DNA of 25,597 nucleotides. Origin: Saprospiraceae bacterium. Its GTDB lineage: Bacteria > Bacteroidota > Bacteroidia > Chitinophagales > Saprospiraceae. Each line of letters opens with the position of its first letter. Positions within the stretch are counted from its first letter, which is position 1. The translations under genes were made by a program, and so were the position numbers. Positions 8,340-17,426 of this stretch are shown here, in pieces. Location of the stretch: positions 1 to 25,597 of the forward strand of contig JADJNW010000006.1 in the NCBI GenBank assembly GCA_016714085.1. The letters run 5' to 3'. The notes beneath the pieces were generated by a model that searched no databases, had not been told where the DNA came from, and saw only the letters and a list, made by a program, of their open reading frames with translations.

Positions 8340-9415
8340 TTATAACGCGACGGGCGCAGCAGTGGAGGCAGGAATCAATGGCAACTGAACCGAAAAAGGG
8401 CATCCGATTCAATTATTTTAACCTCATCGTCAGAAAAGAAGGCGTAGCGATGCTGAATATTTTCCAAACCAACTCTAGTAGAAGGCATCACTTGTTTTTC
8501 TTTGCAAATTATTGCGCACCACTAAGTGCTGATTTTTCTATAAAAACTTCCAATATTCAAGGGCTTTTCAGCGGAAATAATATTATGTTTAATCGCATTT
8601 TCAAACAGCATCTGCAAAGAAAGTGGAATGATCTGAAAATGGTCAAAACCCGCCGGAACATTCAGATGAATCCTGAGATTTTCGTCAAAACGTTCTTTCA
8701 ACAAAAAGACATAAGCTTCTAAAATTTAAGTTCTTCCTACAGTGTAATCAACTTCTTTTCCCTGATTTCCAGGATGTAACGATAGACTTTCGATAGCATT
8801 TGCACAAAGCGCACCGCGCGCTGCGGGTCTTCAGGAATGATGTAAGTGAGTGTATTCAGACTATTAAACAAAAAATGCGGATTGACCTGACTTCGCAAAC
8901 CCTCCAATTGAGATTCTACATTTTCGCGGCGCAAGCGCTCGGCTTCGATCATAGATTTTTTTTTTTTTTTTTTTTCCAACGATCATAAAAAAACACACTT
9001 TCATAAATAAGCTGATACTAAGCAGATAATGGTAAAAGACGCTACGTGGTAATCAAATTCGGTAACGCCAGGAATGCCCAACATCGTTGAGGCTCATGTG
9101 TACGAGTTCCAATAGGGCACTGAGGATAAAAAAAAGCCAGCGTTACAAATAAAATCGTGTAGAGAATTCGCTTGCAGTATCTTTATAATTCGGAAATTTT
9201 AATCAGATGTAAATAAAAATACCTCTTATAGAAGCCCAATAAACAATAGTATAAAGCAAGAAATTAAAATTTTTGCATATAAGCCCAAAGCCCATTGGAT
9301 AAAGTTTCATTAAAAAATAATAATGGCGCTAAAATCCGACCAAAGGAATGACAAAGACCATGACTTTCCGATCATCAAAACCCAACACATCCTTGTATTT
9401 GTATTCAGTCGCCAT
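8340..9415 (-). CDS. LytS/YehU-family sensor histidine kinase (His_kinase PF06580 type), frameshifted
   Basis: The start at 9415 gives MATEYKYKDVLGFDDRKVMV and a membrane region of about four helices (very frame-broken between 9340 and 9000). A coiled linker follows (IEAERLRRENVESQLEGLRS), then the phosphoacceptor motif QVNPHFLFNSLNTLTYI near 8890-8850, the helix FVQMLSKVYRYILEI, then IIPLSLQMLFENAIKHNII near 8640-8590, the ATP-binding N-box. It ends GLENIQHRYAFFSDDEVKII near 8440 and PFSVQLPLIPAST before the TAA at 8340. A 20-nt poly-T run (poly-Lys in the linker) lies between the membrane and kinase parts. Such kinases usually pair with a LytTR regulator. None is visible on either side, so this one is an orphan in the window. 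Confidence 0.84.
8956..8975. repeat. 20-nt homopolymeric T tract inside kinase gene
   Basis: There are twenty consecutive T residues on the + strand (poly-A in the coding strand) just before the sequence encoding SMIEAERLRREN. Related kinases have only a short basic patch at this point. Slippage here would switch the kinase domain in or out of frame. Confidence 0.9.
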
Positions 9416-9615
9416 GCGGTATATCTTGCTTTGCGTCAGCAAATTACAAAATTTATAACACCTGCGCCATTCCCAAGCGATAGCGCATAGAGTTTTAGTA
9501 TTGAACTGTAAAATTCAACAGGTGGATTGTAAAATAAAAAACTCAAATCATCTTTTTTGTGCGTAAGCTGTTAGTATGGAAAGCTATAAAATTTTCAAAA
9601 GGATGATGAAATCCT

Positions 9616-9623
9616 TAATTTTG
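9616..9623 (+). promoter_or_regulatory. Candidate Bacteroidota -7 element for metH
   Basis: TAATTTTG matches the Bacteroidota housekeeping -7 consensus TAnnTTTG and ends 31 bp before the metH ATG. The matching -33 TTTG is not clear (ATTTTC near 9590). I see no cobalamin or SAM riboswitch architecture in the 240-bp leader. Confidence 0.35.
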
Positions 9624-9654
9624 CTTCCGAATTGAACAATGACTATTTTAGAAT

Positions 9655-12600
9655 ATGATGAAAAAAAGACATCCGCCAGGCACTTGACGAACGCATCCTG
9701 ATTATTGACGGGGCAATGGGTACGATGATTCAGCAATATAAACTGCAAGAATCTGACTACCGCGGTGAGCGCTTTGCCAATTTCCATACCGACATCAAAG
9801 GTAATAATGACCTGCTTTCAATCACGCGCCCTGACATCATCGAAGCGATTCACAAAGCTTACCTCGATGCCGGCGCAGACATCATAGAAACCAATACTTT
9901 TAGCGCCAACGCAATTTCGCAGGCGGATTACGATATGCAAGATTTGTCGTATGAAATGAACCTGGAATCGGCACGTATTGCCCGCAAAGTAGTGGATGAA
10001 TACACTGCAAATCCTGAGCGACCGTGCTACGTAGCTGGTGCAATGGGTCCAACAACAAAAGTGGCTTCGCTTTCCCCGGATGTGAACAATCCTGGCTATC
10101 GGGGTGTCACTTTTGATGAATTGAAAGATGCCTACTACGAGCAAGCACGGGCTTGATGGACGGCGGTGCAGGAATTATTGCTCATCGAAACCATCACCGA
10201 TACTTTAAATACAAAAGCAGCACTGTTTGCGATTGACCAATTGTACGAAGAACGCGGCGTGCAGTTGCCGATCTATGATTTCAGGTACGATCACAGATGC
10301 CAGTGGCCGCACGCTTTCCGGGCAGACGGTGGAAGCGTTTTGGGTATCGGTGAGTCATATGCCTTTGTTGAGCGTTGGCTTGGATTGTGCGCTTGGCGCG
10401 AAAGAAATGCGTCCGTTTTTGGAGGATTTGTCAAGTAGCGGAATGCTACGTGAGCGCTTATCCCAATGCCGGTTTGCCGAATGAATTTGGCGAATACGAC
10501 CAAACCCCGCATGAAATGTGCGGTTTCGTTGAAGAATTTGCGAAAAGCGGCTTTGTAAATATCCTGGGTGGTTGTTGCGGTACAACGCCCGAACATATTC
10601 GCCACATCGCTGAGCACGTGAAGAATATCCCACCTCGAAAAGTACCCAAAAGCCGGGAAATCGCCAAAGTGCCTGTCATGATTGATTCCTCAAAGTTTAA
10701 TGTGATCGAAGCGGGTTTGAAATGTGTGCAAGGCAAGTGCATTGTGAATTCCATTTCAATGAAAGAAGGTGAAGCCGAGTTTATTCGACAAGCCAAACTG
10801 GTGCGGCGTTACGGCGCAGCGGCGGTCGTGATGGCTTTTGATGAAAAGGGGCAGGCGGATACGATTGAACGCAAGGTAGAAATCTGCGAACGCGCTTATA
10901 AAATTCTCACTCAAAGAGTTGGATTCAAGCCACAGGATATTATTTTCGATCCCAATATTTTCGCGGTAGCAACGGGCATCGAAGAACATAACGAATACGC
11001 GATCAACTTCATTGAAGCGACCCGCCAGATCAAAGAACGCTGCCCGGCGCTAAAATCAGCGGCGGCGTAAGCAATATTTCCTTCTCTTTCCGAGGCAACG
11101 ACAAGGTGCGCGAGGCGATGCACTCGGCATTTTTGTACCACGCCATCCACGCGGGTATGGATATGGGCATTGTGAATGCAGGCATGATCGAAGTCTATGA
11201 AGAAATTCCGAAAGATTTGCTCGAACTGGTGGAAGACGTTTTGTTCAATCGCCGCGAAGATTCGACCGAACGCTTGACCGCTTTTGCAGAAAAAGTGAAA
11301 GGCGATGCGGTAGAACGATTCGAACGCGACCTCGCCTGGCGCAATGCTACTGTTGAAAAACGCCTGGAATACGCGCTGGTAAAGGGGATTACCGATTTCA
11401 TAGAACAGGACACCGAAGAGGCTCGACAAAAAATTGCCTGCGCCCTTGCAAGTGATCGAAGGCCCGTTAATGGATGGCATGAATGTGGTGGGCGATCTGT
11501 TTGGCTCGGGTAAAATGTTCCTGCCACAAGTCGTGAAAAGCGCCCGTGTGATGAAGAAAGCCGTGGCGTATCTCACTTCATTTATTGAAGAAGAGAAAAG
11601 AATCAGTGGTAATGCTGGCAAGCCCAAAGGTAAAATCCTGATGGCGACGGTAAAAGGCGATGTGCATGATATTGGCAAAAATATCGTCGGGGTGGTGCTG
11701 GGTTGCAATAATTATGATATTGTTGATCTTGGTGTGATGGTGCCCGCAGATAAAATTTTGAATACAGCTATCGAAGAAAATGTGGATATTATTGGCTTAG
11801 TGGTTTGATCACACCTTCATTGGATGAAATGGTACACGTTGCCAAAGAAATGGAGCGTCGGGGTTTCAAAATTCCATTATTGATCGGTGGCGCTACCACT
11901 TCCAAAACACATACCGCCGTCAAAGTCGAACCGCAATACAAAGGCCCTGTTATCCATGTGTTAGATGCTTCGCGCAGTGTGGCGGTCGCCAGCAATTTGT
12001 TGAGCGAAAATGAAAACGAGCGCAGCAATTTTATCTTGAGTATTAAGGATGACTACGCAAGAATCCGCGAGCAGCGTGGCAATCGCCAATCTTCTAAAAA
12101 ATACCGCACGCTCAAAGAAGCTCGTAAGAATAAGGTGCAAATTGATTGGGGCAATTACACACCACCAAAGCCCAAGTTCCTGGGTATCAAAGTATTCAAC
12201 GATTATTCGATTGAAGAATTGACCAATTATATCGACTGGACGCCCTTTTTCCAAAGCTGGGAATTGGCAGGTAAATTTCCGGCAATTTTAGAAGATGAAA
12301 TCGTGGGCACGGAAGCGCAAAAACTCTATAACGACGCCCGCAGTATGTTGCGCCGCATCATTGATGAAAATTGGCTGCAAGCGCAAGCCATTATTGGATT
12401 GTTCCTGCTAATAGCGTCAACGATGATGATATTGAAGTGTATGCAGATGAGGATCGCTCAAAAGCAACATTTGTATTGCACCATCTTCGCCAGCAGAATG
12501 AAAAAAGCGCCCGGCTTGCCGAATTATTGTTTAAGCGATTTTATTGCCCCAGCCCCGTCCCCCCAAAGGGGGGAAGCTGCGTCTAGGAAGTCCTCCCTTG

Positions 12601-13151
12601 GGGAGAATTTAGGAGGGCTGGACGGGAGGAGGGCTGACTATATCGGCGCGTTCGCCGTCACCGCCGGCATTGGCATCGAAAAATGGGTAGCAAAGTTTGA
12701 AAAAGAGCACGACGATTACCACGCCATCCTACTCAAAGCCTTAGCCGACCGCCTCGCAGAAGCTTTAGCCGAGCGCATGCACGAGCGCGTGCGCAAGGAA
12801 TTTTGGGGATATGCTTGCAATGAAAATCTCGAAAACGACGCACTCATTTCTGAAAACTATCAAGGCATCCGCCCGGCTCCGGGCTACCCTGCTTGCCCCG
12901 AGCATACCGAAAAGCGAACGCTCTGGCAGTTATTAGAAGTCGAAAAAAATATTCCTATCCAACTCACCGAAAGCTGCGCCATGTATCCTGCCGCCAGCGT
13001 AAGTGGCTGGTACTTCTCGCATCCGGAGTCGAAGTATTTTGGCTTGGGCCAAATTTCCAAAGACCAGGTCGAGGATTACGCCGAGCGCAAAGGCATGAGT
13101 ATCGAAGAAGTGGAACGTTGGCTCTCGCCTGTATTGAATTATGATGTGTAA
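9655..13151 (+). CDS. metH: Cobalamin-dependent methionine synthase, frameshifted, with missing segment and palindromic insert
   Basis: MetH transfers a methyl group from methyl-tetrahydrofolate through cobalamin to homocysteine. Homocysteine domain: ILIIDGAMGTMIQQYKLQES, TITDASGRTLSGQTVEAF and GGCCGTTPEHIRHIAEHV near 10570 (zinc Cys pair). Pterin domain: KVPVMIDSSKFNVIEAGLKC and VVVMAFDEKGQADTIERKVE. Cap and B12 domains: VIEGPLMDGMNVVGDLFGSG, then KGDVHDIGKNIVGVVLGCNN near 11655, whose His is the cobalt ligand in DxHxxG. Reactivation domain: DYIGAFAVTAGIGIEKW, RPAPGYPACPEHTEK near 12870 and a GWYFSHPESKYFGLGQI ending. The ATG at 9655 fits with one surplus A in the A7 run after it. Frame changes lie near 9668, 10155, 10285, 10430, 11065, 11435, 11805 and 12410-12520. 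Roughly 85 residues are missing at about 10652, and a 29-codon palindromic insert lies at 12550-12636. Confidence 0.96.
12550..12636. repeat. Palindromic GC-rich element inserted in-frame in metH
   Basis: The element is 87 bp (29 codons), bounded by CAGCCC and GGGCTG. It contains the hairpin CCCCCC-AAA-GGGGGG (12559-12573) and a second one around CTCCCTTGGGGAG. It encodes APSPQRGEAASRK followed by SSLGENLGGLDGRR, where other MetH proteins have only a few residues between LSDFIAP and DYIGAFAV. Composition differs sharply from the surrounding gene. From memory, similar GC-rich palindromes are dispersed in Bacteroidota genomes; copy number in this genome cannot be checked here. Confidence 0.75.
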
Positions 13152-13188
13152 AGATTGATACTGCCAACCTACGATCAATAAGCTTTAT

Positions 13189-13642
13189 AGGTTTTAGTGA
13201 AGATGCGCCATAGCTTCCCTGGGCGAGCTATGCAGGTGCTTCCAGTATGCTCCATAAGCTTAATAAAGAACCTCACAGGTTCAATGCAGATGCTTCATAG
13301 GTTCAACAAAGATGCTATATAGGTTCTTATCTCATGCTATTAAGGTTCAATGAAGATGCTCTATAGGTTCAATAAAGATGCTGTGCAGGTTCAAGGAGAC
13401 CCAATAGGTTCAATGCAGATGCTTCATAGGTTCAACAAAGATGCTATATAGGTTCTTGCCTCATGCTATAGAGGTTCAATGAAGATGGTGCATAGGTTCT
13501 CCTAAGAACCCTCATAGGTTCAGCAAAGATGCTATGGAGGTTCAAGCAAGAACCCCTAAAGGTTCAATGCAGATGCTCTATAGGTTCTTTAACTTACCCT
13601 TATAGGTTGATTAACTTACCTCTCACGGTGATGCGACCTTTT
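13189..13642. repeat. 22-bp tandem repeat array (about 20 units)
   Basis: Units start AGGTTCAA and continue roughly ATGCAGATGCT before a variable TCAT or CTAT end. Most are exactly 22 bp (one is 19). Units diverge, and a block of several units is itself repeated: AGGTTCAATGCAGATGCT occurs at 13277 and again 129 bp later at 13406, each followed by the same two next units. One unit contains the hairpin GGTTCT-CCTA-AGAACC (13495-13510). There are no spacers and no conserved reading frame. It begins about 40 bp after the metH stop. Confidence 0.85.
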
Positions 13643-13649
13643 ATAAGCT

Positions 13650-14278
13650 TCATTTTAAAGGCAAGCAAGGCGATATTTGAGAAGGTTTTTTGTAAATTGA
13701 GGGCGGTATTTCTGGAATATCATTATTACACAACACATATTAATTATAAATTTCTCTAACACAAATTTACACACATTACTTTACCACCACATCTTTTTTT
13801 ACATATTTTATTTTAAACAACCACTATATTCTTTAATTTAAAATTTAAAACTAAACTAACTAAACAACACATAGAATTTTGAAAAATTTATTTACAACAC
13901 AAAACAAAAATATAAATAAAACATCTACAAGAATCAATGTTAAAAAAAAAAACAAAACACAAAACGCACCCTGCCTGATTTTTGTTTTCTGGTCCCCCCC
14001 TTAGGACACACCAAAACACACTTGCACTTTTTTAAATTTCAATTATGCTTTGGACAGACAAAAATCAAAAAAAGTCAAGTTAATACAAAAAAAAAATAAT
14101 AACGCATTGAAACTCAAAAAACAATGGGAAATTTCACGGACAACAATTTTGCACACTAAACCTGAACTCGCCACAATTTATGGTGATATTATCTCAAAGC
14201 CGATATACCCGCACCTCCAACTGACTAAGTAAAAGGCGAAGTGCGGTAGTACAATAGTTAGCATCAATTAAAAAACAT
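13650..14278. other. AT-rich gene-free tract, nearly devoid of G on the + strand
   Basis: From about 13733 to 13965 the + strand has only around five G residues in ~230 nt and reads as A, C and T words such as AACACAAATTTACACAC and AACAAAACACAAAAC. A C7 run and GGACACACC lie near 13995-14012. The open frame at 14050-14232 is Lys/Asn-rich low complexity, and I do not believe it. The last 60 bp before the hydrolase (AAAAGGCGAAGTGCGGTAG near 14231) resemble spacer sequences I associate with accessory genes in Bacteroidota. Confidence 0.6.
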
Positions 14279-15293
14279 ATGAAGAACTTTAAAAAGTGCA
14301 ATGTACATTTTAGGATTTCTTTTGCTTTCAGTAGTAAATGGAAATTCACAAACAATTAATTACCCACCTCCTGGAGAGCTTGTTGATATTGGAGGTTATA
14401 AATTGCATTTAATGGTAGAAGGTAAAAATAGATCTGGCCCAACTATTGTTTTTTTTCACGGAGCTGGAGATATAGCTCTTATTTGGAATCTTGTTTTACC
14501 TAAAGTTGGAGAATTTGCCAAGGCTGTAGCAATAGATCAGGCTGGTGAAGGATGGAGTGATCATGGTTATGGCATGGCATTGAATCAACAAGTATATGAC
14601 AGTCACGAAGCACTTCGAAAAGGCGGATATGATCCACCATATGTAATCGTTGGGCATTCACTAGGTGGAATTATAGCCAATCTTTTTGCAATAGAATATA
14701 AAGACGAAGTTAATGGAGTAGTATTAGTTGATGCCACTCATCCAGATGTTGTTTTAAAAATATATAATAAGGAAACCAAAATACTTGAATGGAAAAAAAT
14801 GAGATTGACGGCTGATGAATCCATTCCACAAATAAAAACAGAAATCTTAACTGAATCAGGAGAAACATCATCATATCAGATAAAGAAAGATTTTGGTGAC
14901 AAGTTGAATAAGTTTTCTGAAAGAGACCAGAAACTGTTTAATTGGATTTACAACGAACGACCATATACTTATATAAAAGGACAAGAGGATACATATGAAG
15001 CAGAAATATTCGATGAAATGTATAAGAATCCGAAAAATTATTATCTGGGCGAAACCCCTTTAATTGTTATAACAGGAGGTGAAAAAAGTTAAAAAGGAGA
15101 TGAAAATTGGAGTTCAGAAGATCTTATGAATCACTCCATTTTATTACAGAAAGACTTGCTCACTTTGTCTTCCAAAAGCGAACAAATTATAGCAAAGAAT
15201 AGTGGACACCATATTCATATTGATGAGCCTGAAGTTGTTGTAGCTGCTATTAAAAAATTGGTAAATCAAATAACTGATGCTAACAAAAAATAA
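14279..15293 (+). CDS. Alpha/beta hydrolase, secreted or periplasmic, with in-frame stop
   Basis: Alpha/beta-fold esterase-like protein. The likeliest start is the ATG at 14279 (MKNFKK, then one lost base, then MYILGFLLLSVVNGNSQ), which gives a complete signal peptide. The ATG at 14301 is the first one in the main frame. Motifs: GPTIVFFHGAGDIALIW (oxyanion HG), AVAIDQAGEGWSDHG, and VIVGHSLGGIIANLFA with the nucleophile Ser in GHSLGG. GVVLVDATHPD follows, and SGHHIHIDEPEVVV near 15200 carries the catalytic His. A TAA at 15090-15092 interrupts the frame after ITGGEKS, but the same frame continues with family-like sequence to the TAA at 15291. It is therefore a substitution error or a nonsense mutation, not an indel. 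The gene is visibly more AT-rich than metH or ppdK, suggesting a different origin. Confidence 0.85.
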
Positions 15294-15317
15294 ACGCCAT
15301 TAAAACAGGCGTTTATT
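15289..15317 (+). terminator. Rho-independent-type terminator after alpha/beta hydrolase
   Basis: AATAAACGCC (15289-15298) and GGCGTTTATT (15308-15317) form a perfect 10-bp stem with a 9-nt loop. The stem overlaps the hydrolase stop codon, and the downstream arm is T-rich. Confidence 0.75.
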
Positions 15318-15356
15318 CAATCAGTTAGCTACAATTAATAACTTTAAAACTAAACC

Positions 15357-17365
15357 ATGAAACCTATAACCATTTGCGTAGCCATTATCGTTTCCTTCCT
15401 GTTTCAACTGAATACCCTGCCAGCTCAAGTTCAGAAAGGAGCATTGATGAAGGGGAAAACGGTTGCCATGGAAATCGCGCCTCAGGAGCGACATCAATAC
15501 GCAGTCAACTTAGATAAAAATCAATTCGCTTTTTTTAAGTTGATGCAAGAAGGTGTTGATATAAAAATCACAACGTATAATGCGCAAGGCAAGAAAATAG
15601 AAGAGTTTGATAGCCCAAATGGGAGAAATGGGGCGGAGCTTTTTTCTTTAAAATCGGATGAAAAGGGGAAGTATATGGTGGAGGTTGCTCCACTGGATGA
15701 AAATGAACCCAGCGGTGCTTATAATATTACCTTAAAATTGGTGAAGCCGAAGGCGGTTTCGCTTAACGATCAGGTGGACGAGCTTTTTGCGCCCTGGGAT
15801 AATGAGGATACGCCCGGCGCATCGGTTGCCGTAGTCAAAGACGGCGCTATTATTTATAAAAAAGGCTATGGTAGGGCTAATTTGGAATATGATATTCCGA
15901 ATAGTCCATCAACGGTGTTCCATATTGCTTCTGTGTCAAAACAGTTTACTGTTTTTTCAATTTTGCTATTAGAAAAGCAAGGAAAACTAAGCTTAGACGA
16001 TGATATTAGAAAACACATCCCCGAAGTGCCTGATTTTGGCAAGACGATTACCCTGCGGCATTTGGCTTCTCACACCAGCGGCATGCGGGATCAATGGAAT
16101 TTGCTGGCGATGGCGGGCTGGCGGCTTGATGATGTCATCACCAAAGAGCATGTTTTAAAATTGGTCAGCAAACAAAAAGAACTGAATTTCAATCCGGGCG
16201 ATGAGTTTGTATATTGTAATACTGGTTTTACGCTGCTGGCAGAAGTAGTCGCAAGGGTATCCGGTCAATCCTTTGCAGCCTTTACCCAAGCTAATATTTT
16301 TGAGCCCTTGAAAATGGCAAATACGCTTTTTTATGATGATCATGAAAAAATTGTAAAGAACAGAGCCTATTCTTATTATAATACAAGTGGCGGTTATAAA
16401 AAAGCGTGCTGAGTTATGCCAATGTCGGCGCCACCAGTTTGTTTACAACTGCTGAAGATTTAAGCCTTTGGGCGCTGAATTTTGAGAATATAAAAGTAGG
16501 TGATTCCGATATGATCCATAAAATGAATACGCTGGTGATGCTGAATAATGGAAAAACCTTTGGTGGCGCATTGGGGCAGTTTGTAGGTACATATAAAGGC
16601 TTGAATGAAATCCAGCACGGCGGCGCTGATGCAGGCTATCGCTCTTATTTGACGCGCTTTCCGGATGAAAAATTTTCGGTAATCGTATTGAGTAATGCTG
16701 CTGAATTCAACTCAGGAGGAATGGCGCACCAGATAGTTGACATTTACTTGAAAGACAGGATTAAAACAGAACCTACAATAGAAGTAAAAAAGGAGGAGAA
16801 TTCAAATGAGCCTGCCATTTCAGTGGATGAAACGATATTAAATACTTATGTTGGCGATTTTGAATTGCAGCCAGGATTTGTCATTCGTATCACTATAAAT
16901 AATGGGCAGCTATCTGGTCAAGCAACAGGACAATCGGCGTTTGCTTTAAAACCTTTATCCACCACGGAGTTTAAAGTGGAAGGAGTGGATGCCAAGATTG
17001 AATTCGTCCCTAATGGCGGAGACAAGATCAAATTGATTAAACTTCATCAAGGCGGACAGATCATAGACGCCCCGCGCATAAAGGAATTTGATAAAACCGC
17101 AGTGAATCTATCCGATTTTTCTGGCAGTTTTTATAGCGAAGAATTATCCACTACCTACGATTTTGTAGTGGTGGAAGATAAATTAATAGCAAAACATAAC
17201 AGGCTAAGCGATTTTGCATTGCAACCAGTCAAGAAAGATATGTTCTCAAGCCAGGCTTGGTTTTTCGGGCAGGTTGAATTTATAAGAGATAGTAATAATG
17301 TGATTACCGGATGTAAGGTATCAAGTGGTCGTGTTAGAAATTTATATTTTAAAAAGATGAAGTAG
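15357..17365 (+). CDS. Serine hydrolase (class C beta-lactamase/DD-peptidase fold) with PPC-like N-domain, one frameshift
   Basis: The protein has about 668 residues. It begins with a signal peptide (ITICVAIIVSFLFQLNTLPA before Q). Residues ~25-125 form a beta-rich PPC-like domain (HQYAVNLDKNQFAFFKLMQE, GKYMVEVAPLDENEPSGAY). The beta-lactamase domain follows: TPGASVAVVKDGAIIYKKGY, then FHIASVSKQFTVFSILLLEK with the Ser-x-x-Lys, then FVYCNTGFTLLAEVVARV with the Tyr-x-Asn, and EIQHGGADAGYRSYLTRF with HGG in place of KTG. The last ~200 residues are a lipocalin-like tail of the DUF3471 kind. A G appears to be missing near 16405 (GYKKAVLSYANVGATS is expected). The fold covers peptidases, esterases and lactamases, so the substrate is open; resistance should not be assumed. 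The neighbouring hydrolase has its own terminator, so this is a separate unit. Confidence 0.92.
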
Positions 17366-17426
17366 GAAGCTGCATATTATAATTGTGCATTGGAGTAGCG
17401 TGACCGAGCTATGCCTGATGGTGATT

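Noticed and set aside
9416..9654. Cobalamin or SAM riboswitch ahead of metH
   Set aside because: I searched the leader by eye for the B12-box and SAM-I core pattern and found neither; only a promoter-like TAATTTTG.
10375..11070. metH fragments as separate genes
   Set aside because: Protein similarity to one MetH continues across each frame break in domain order, so these are pieces of one gene.
13189..13642. CRISPR array
   Set aside because: Units are contiguous 22-mers with no unique spacers, units diverge throughout, and no cas genes are nearby.
14050..14232. 60-residue open frame rich in Lys and Asn
   Set aside because: Low-complexity AT-rich DNA, no plausible family motif, next to a G-free tract.
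15357..17365. Antibiotic-resistance beta-lactamase
   Set aside because: The domain set (PPC-like N-domain, SVSK, YCN, HGG and a DUF3471-like tail) is that of general serine hydrolases; nothing points to beta-lactam hydrolysis in particular.
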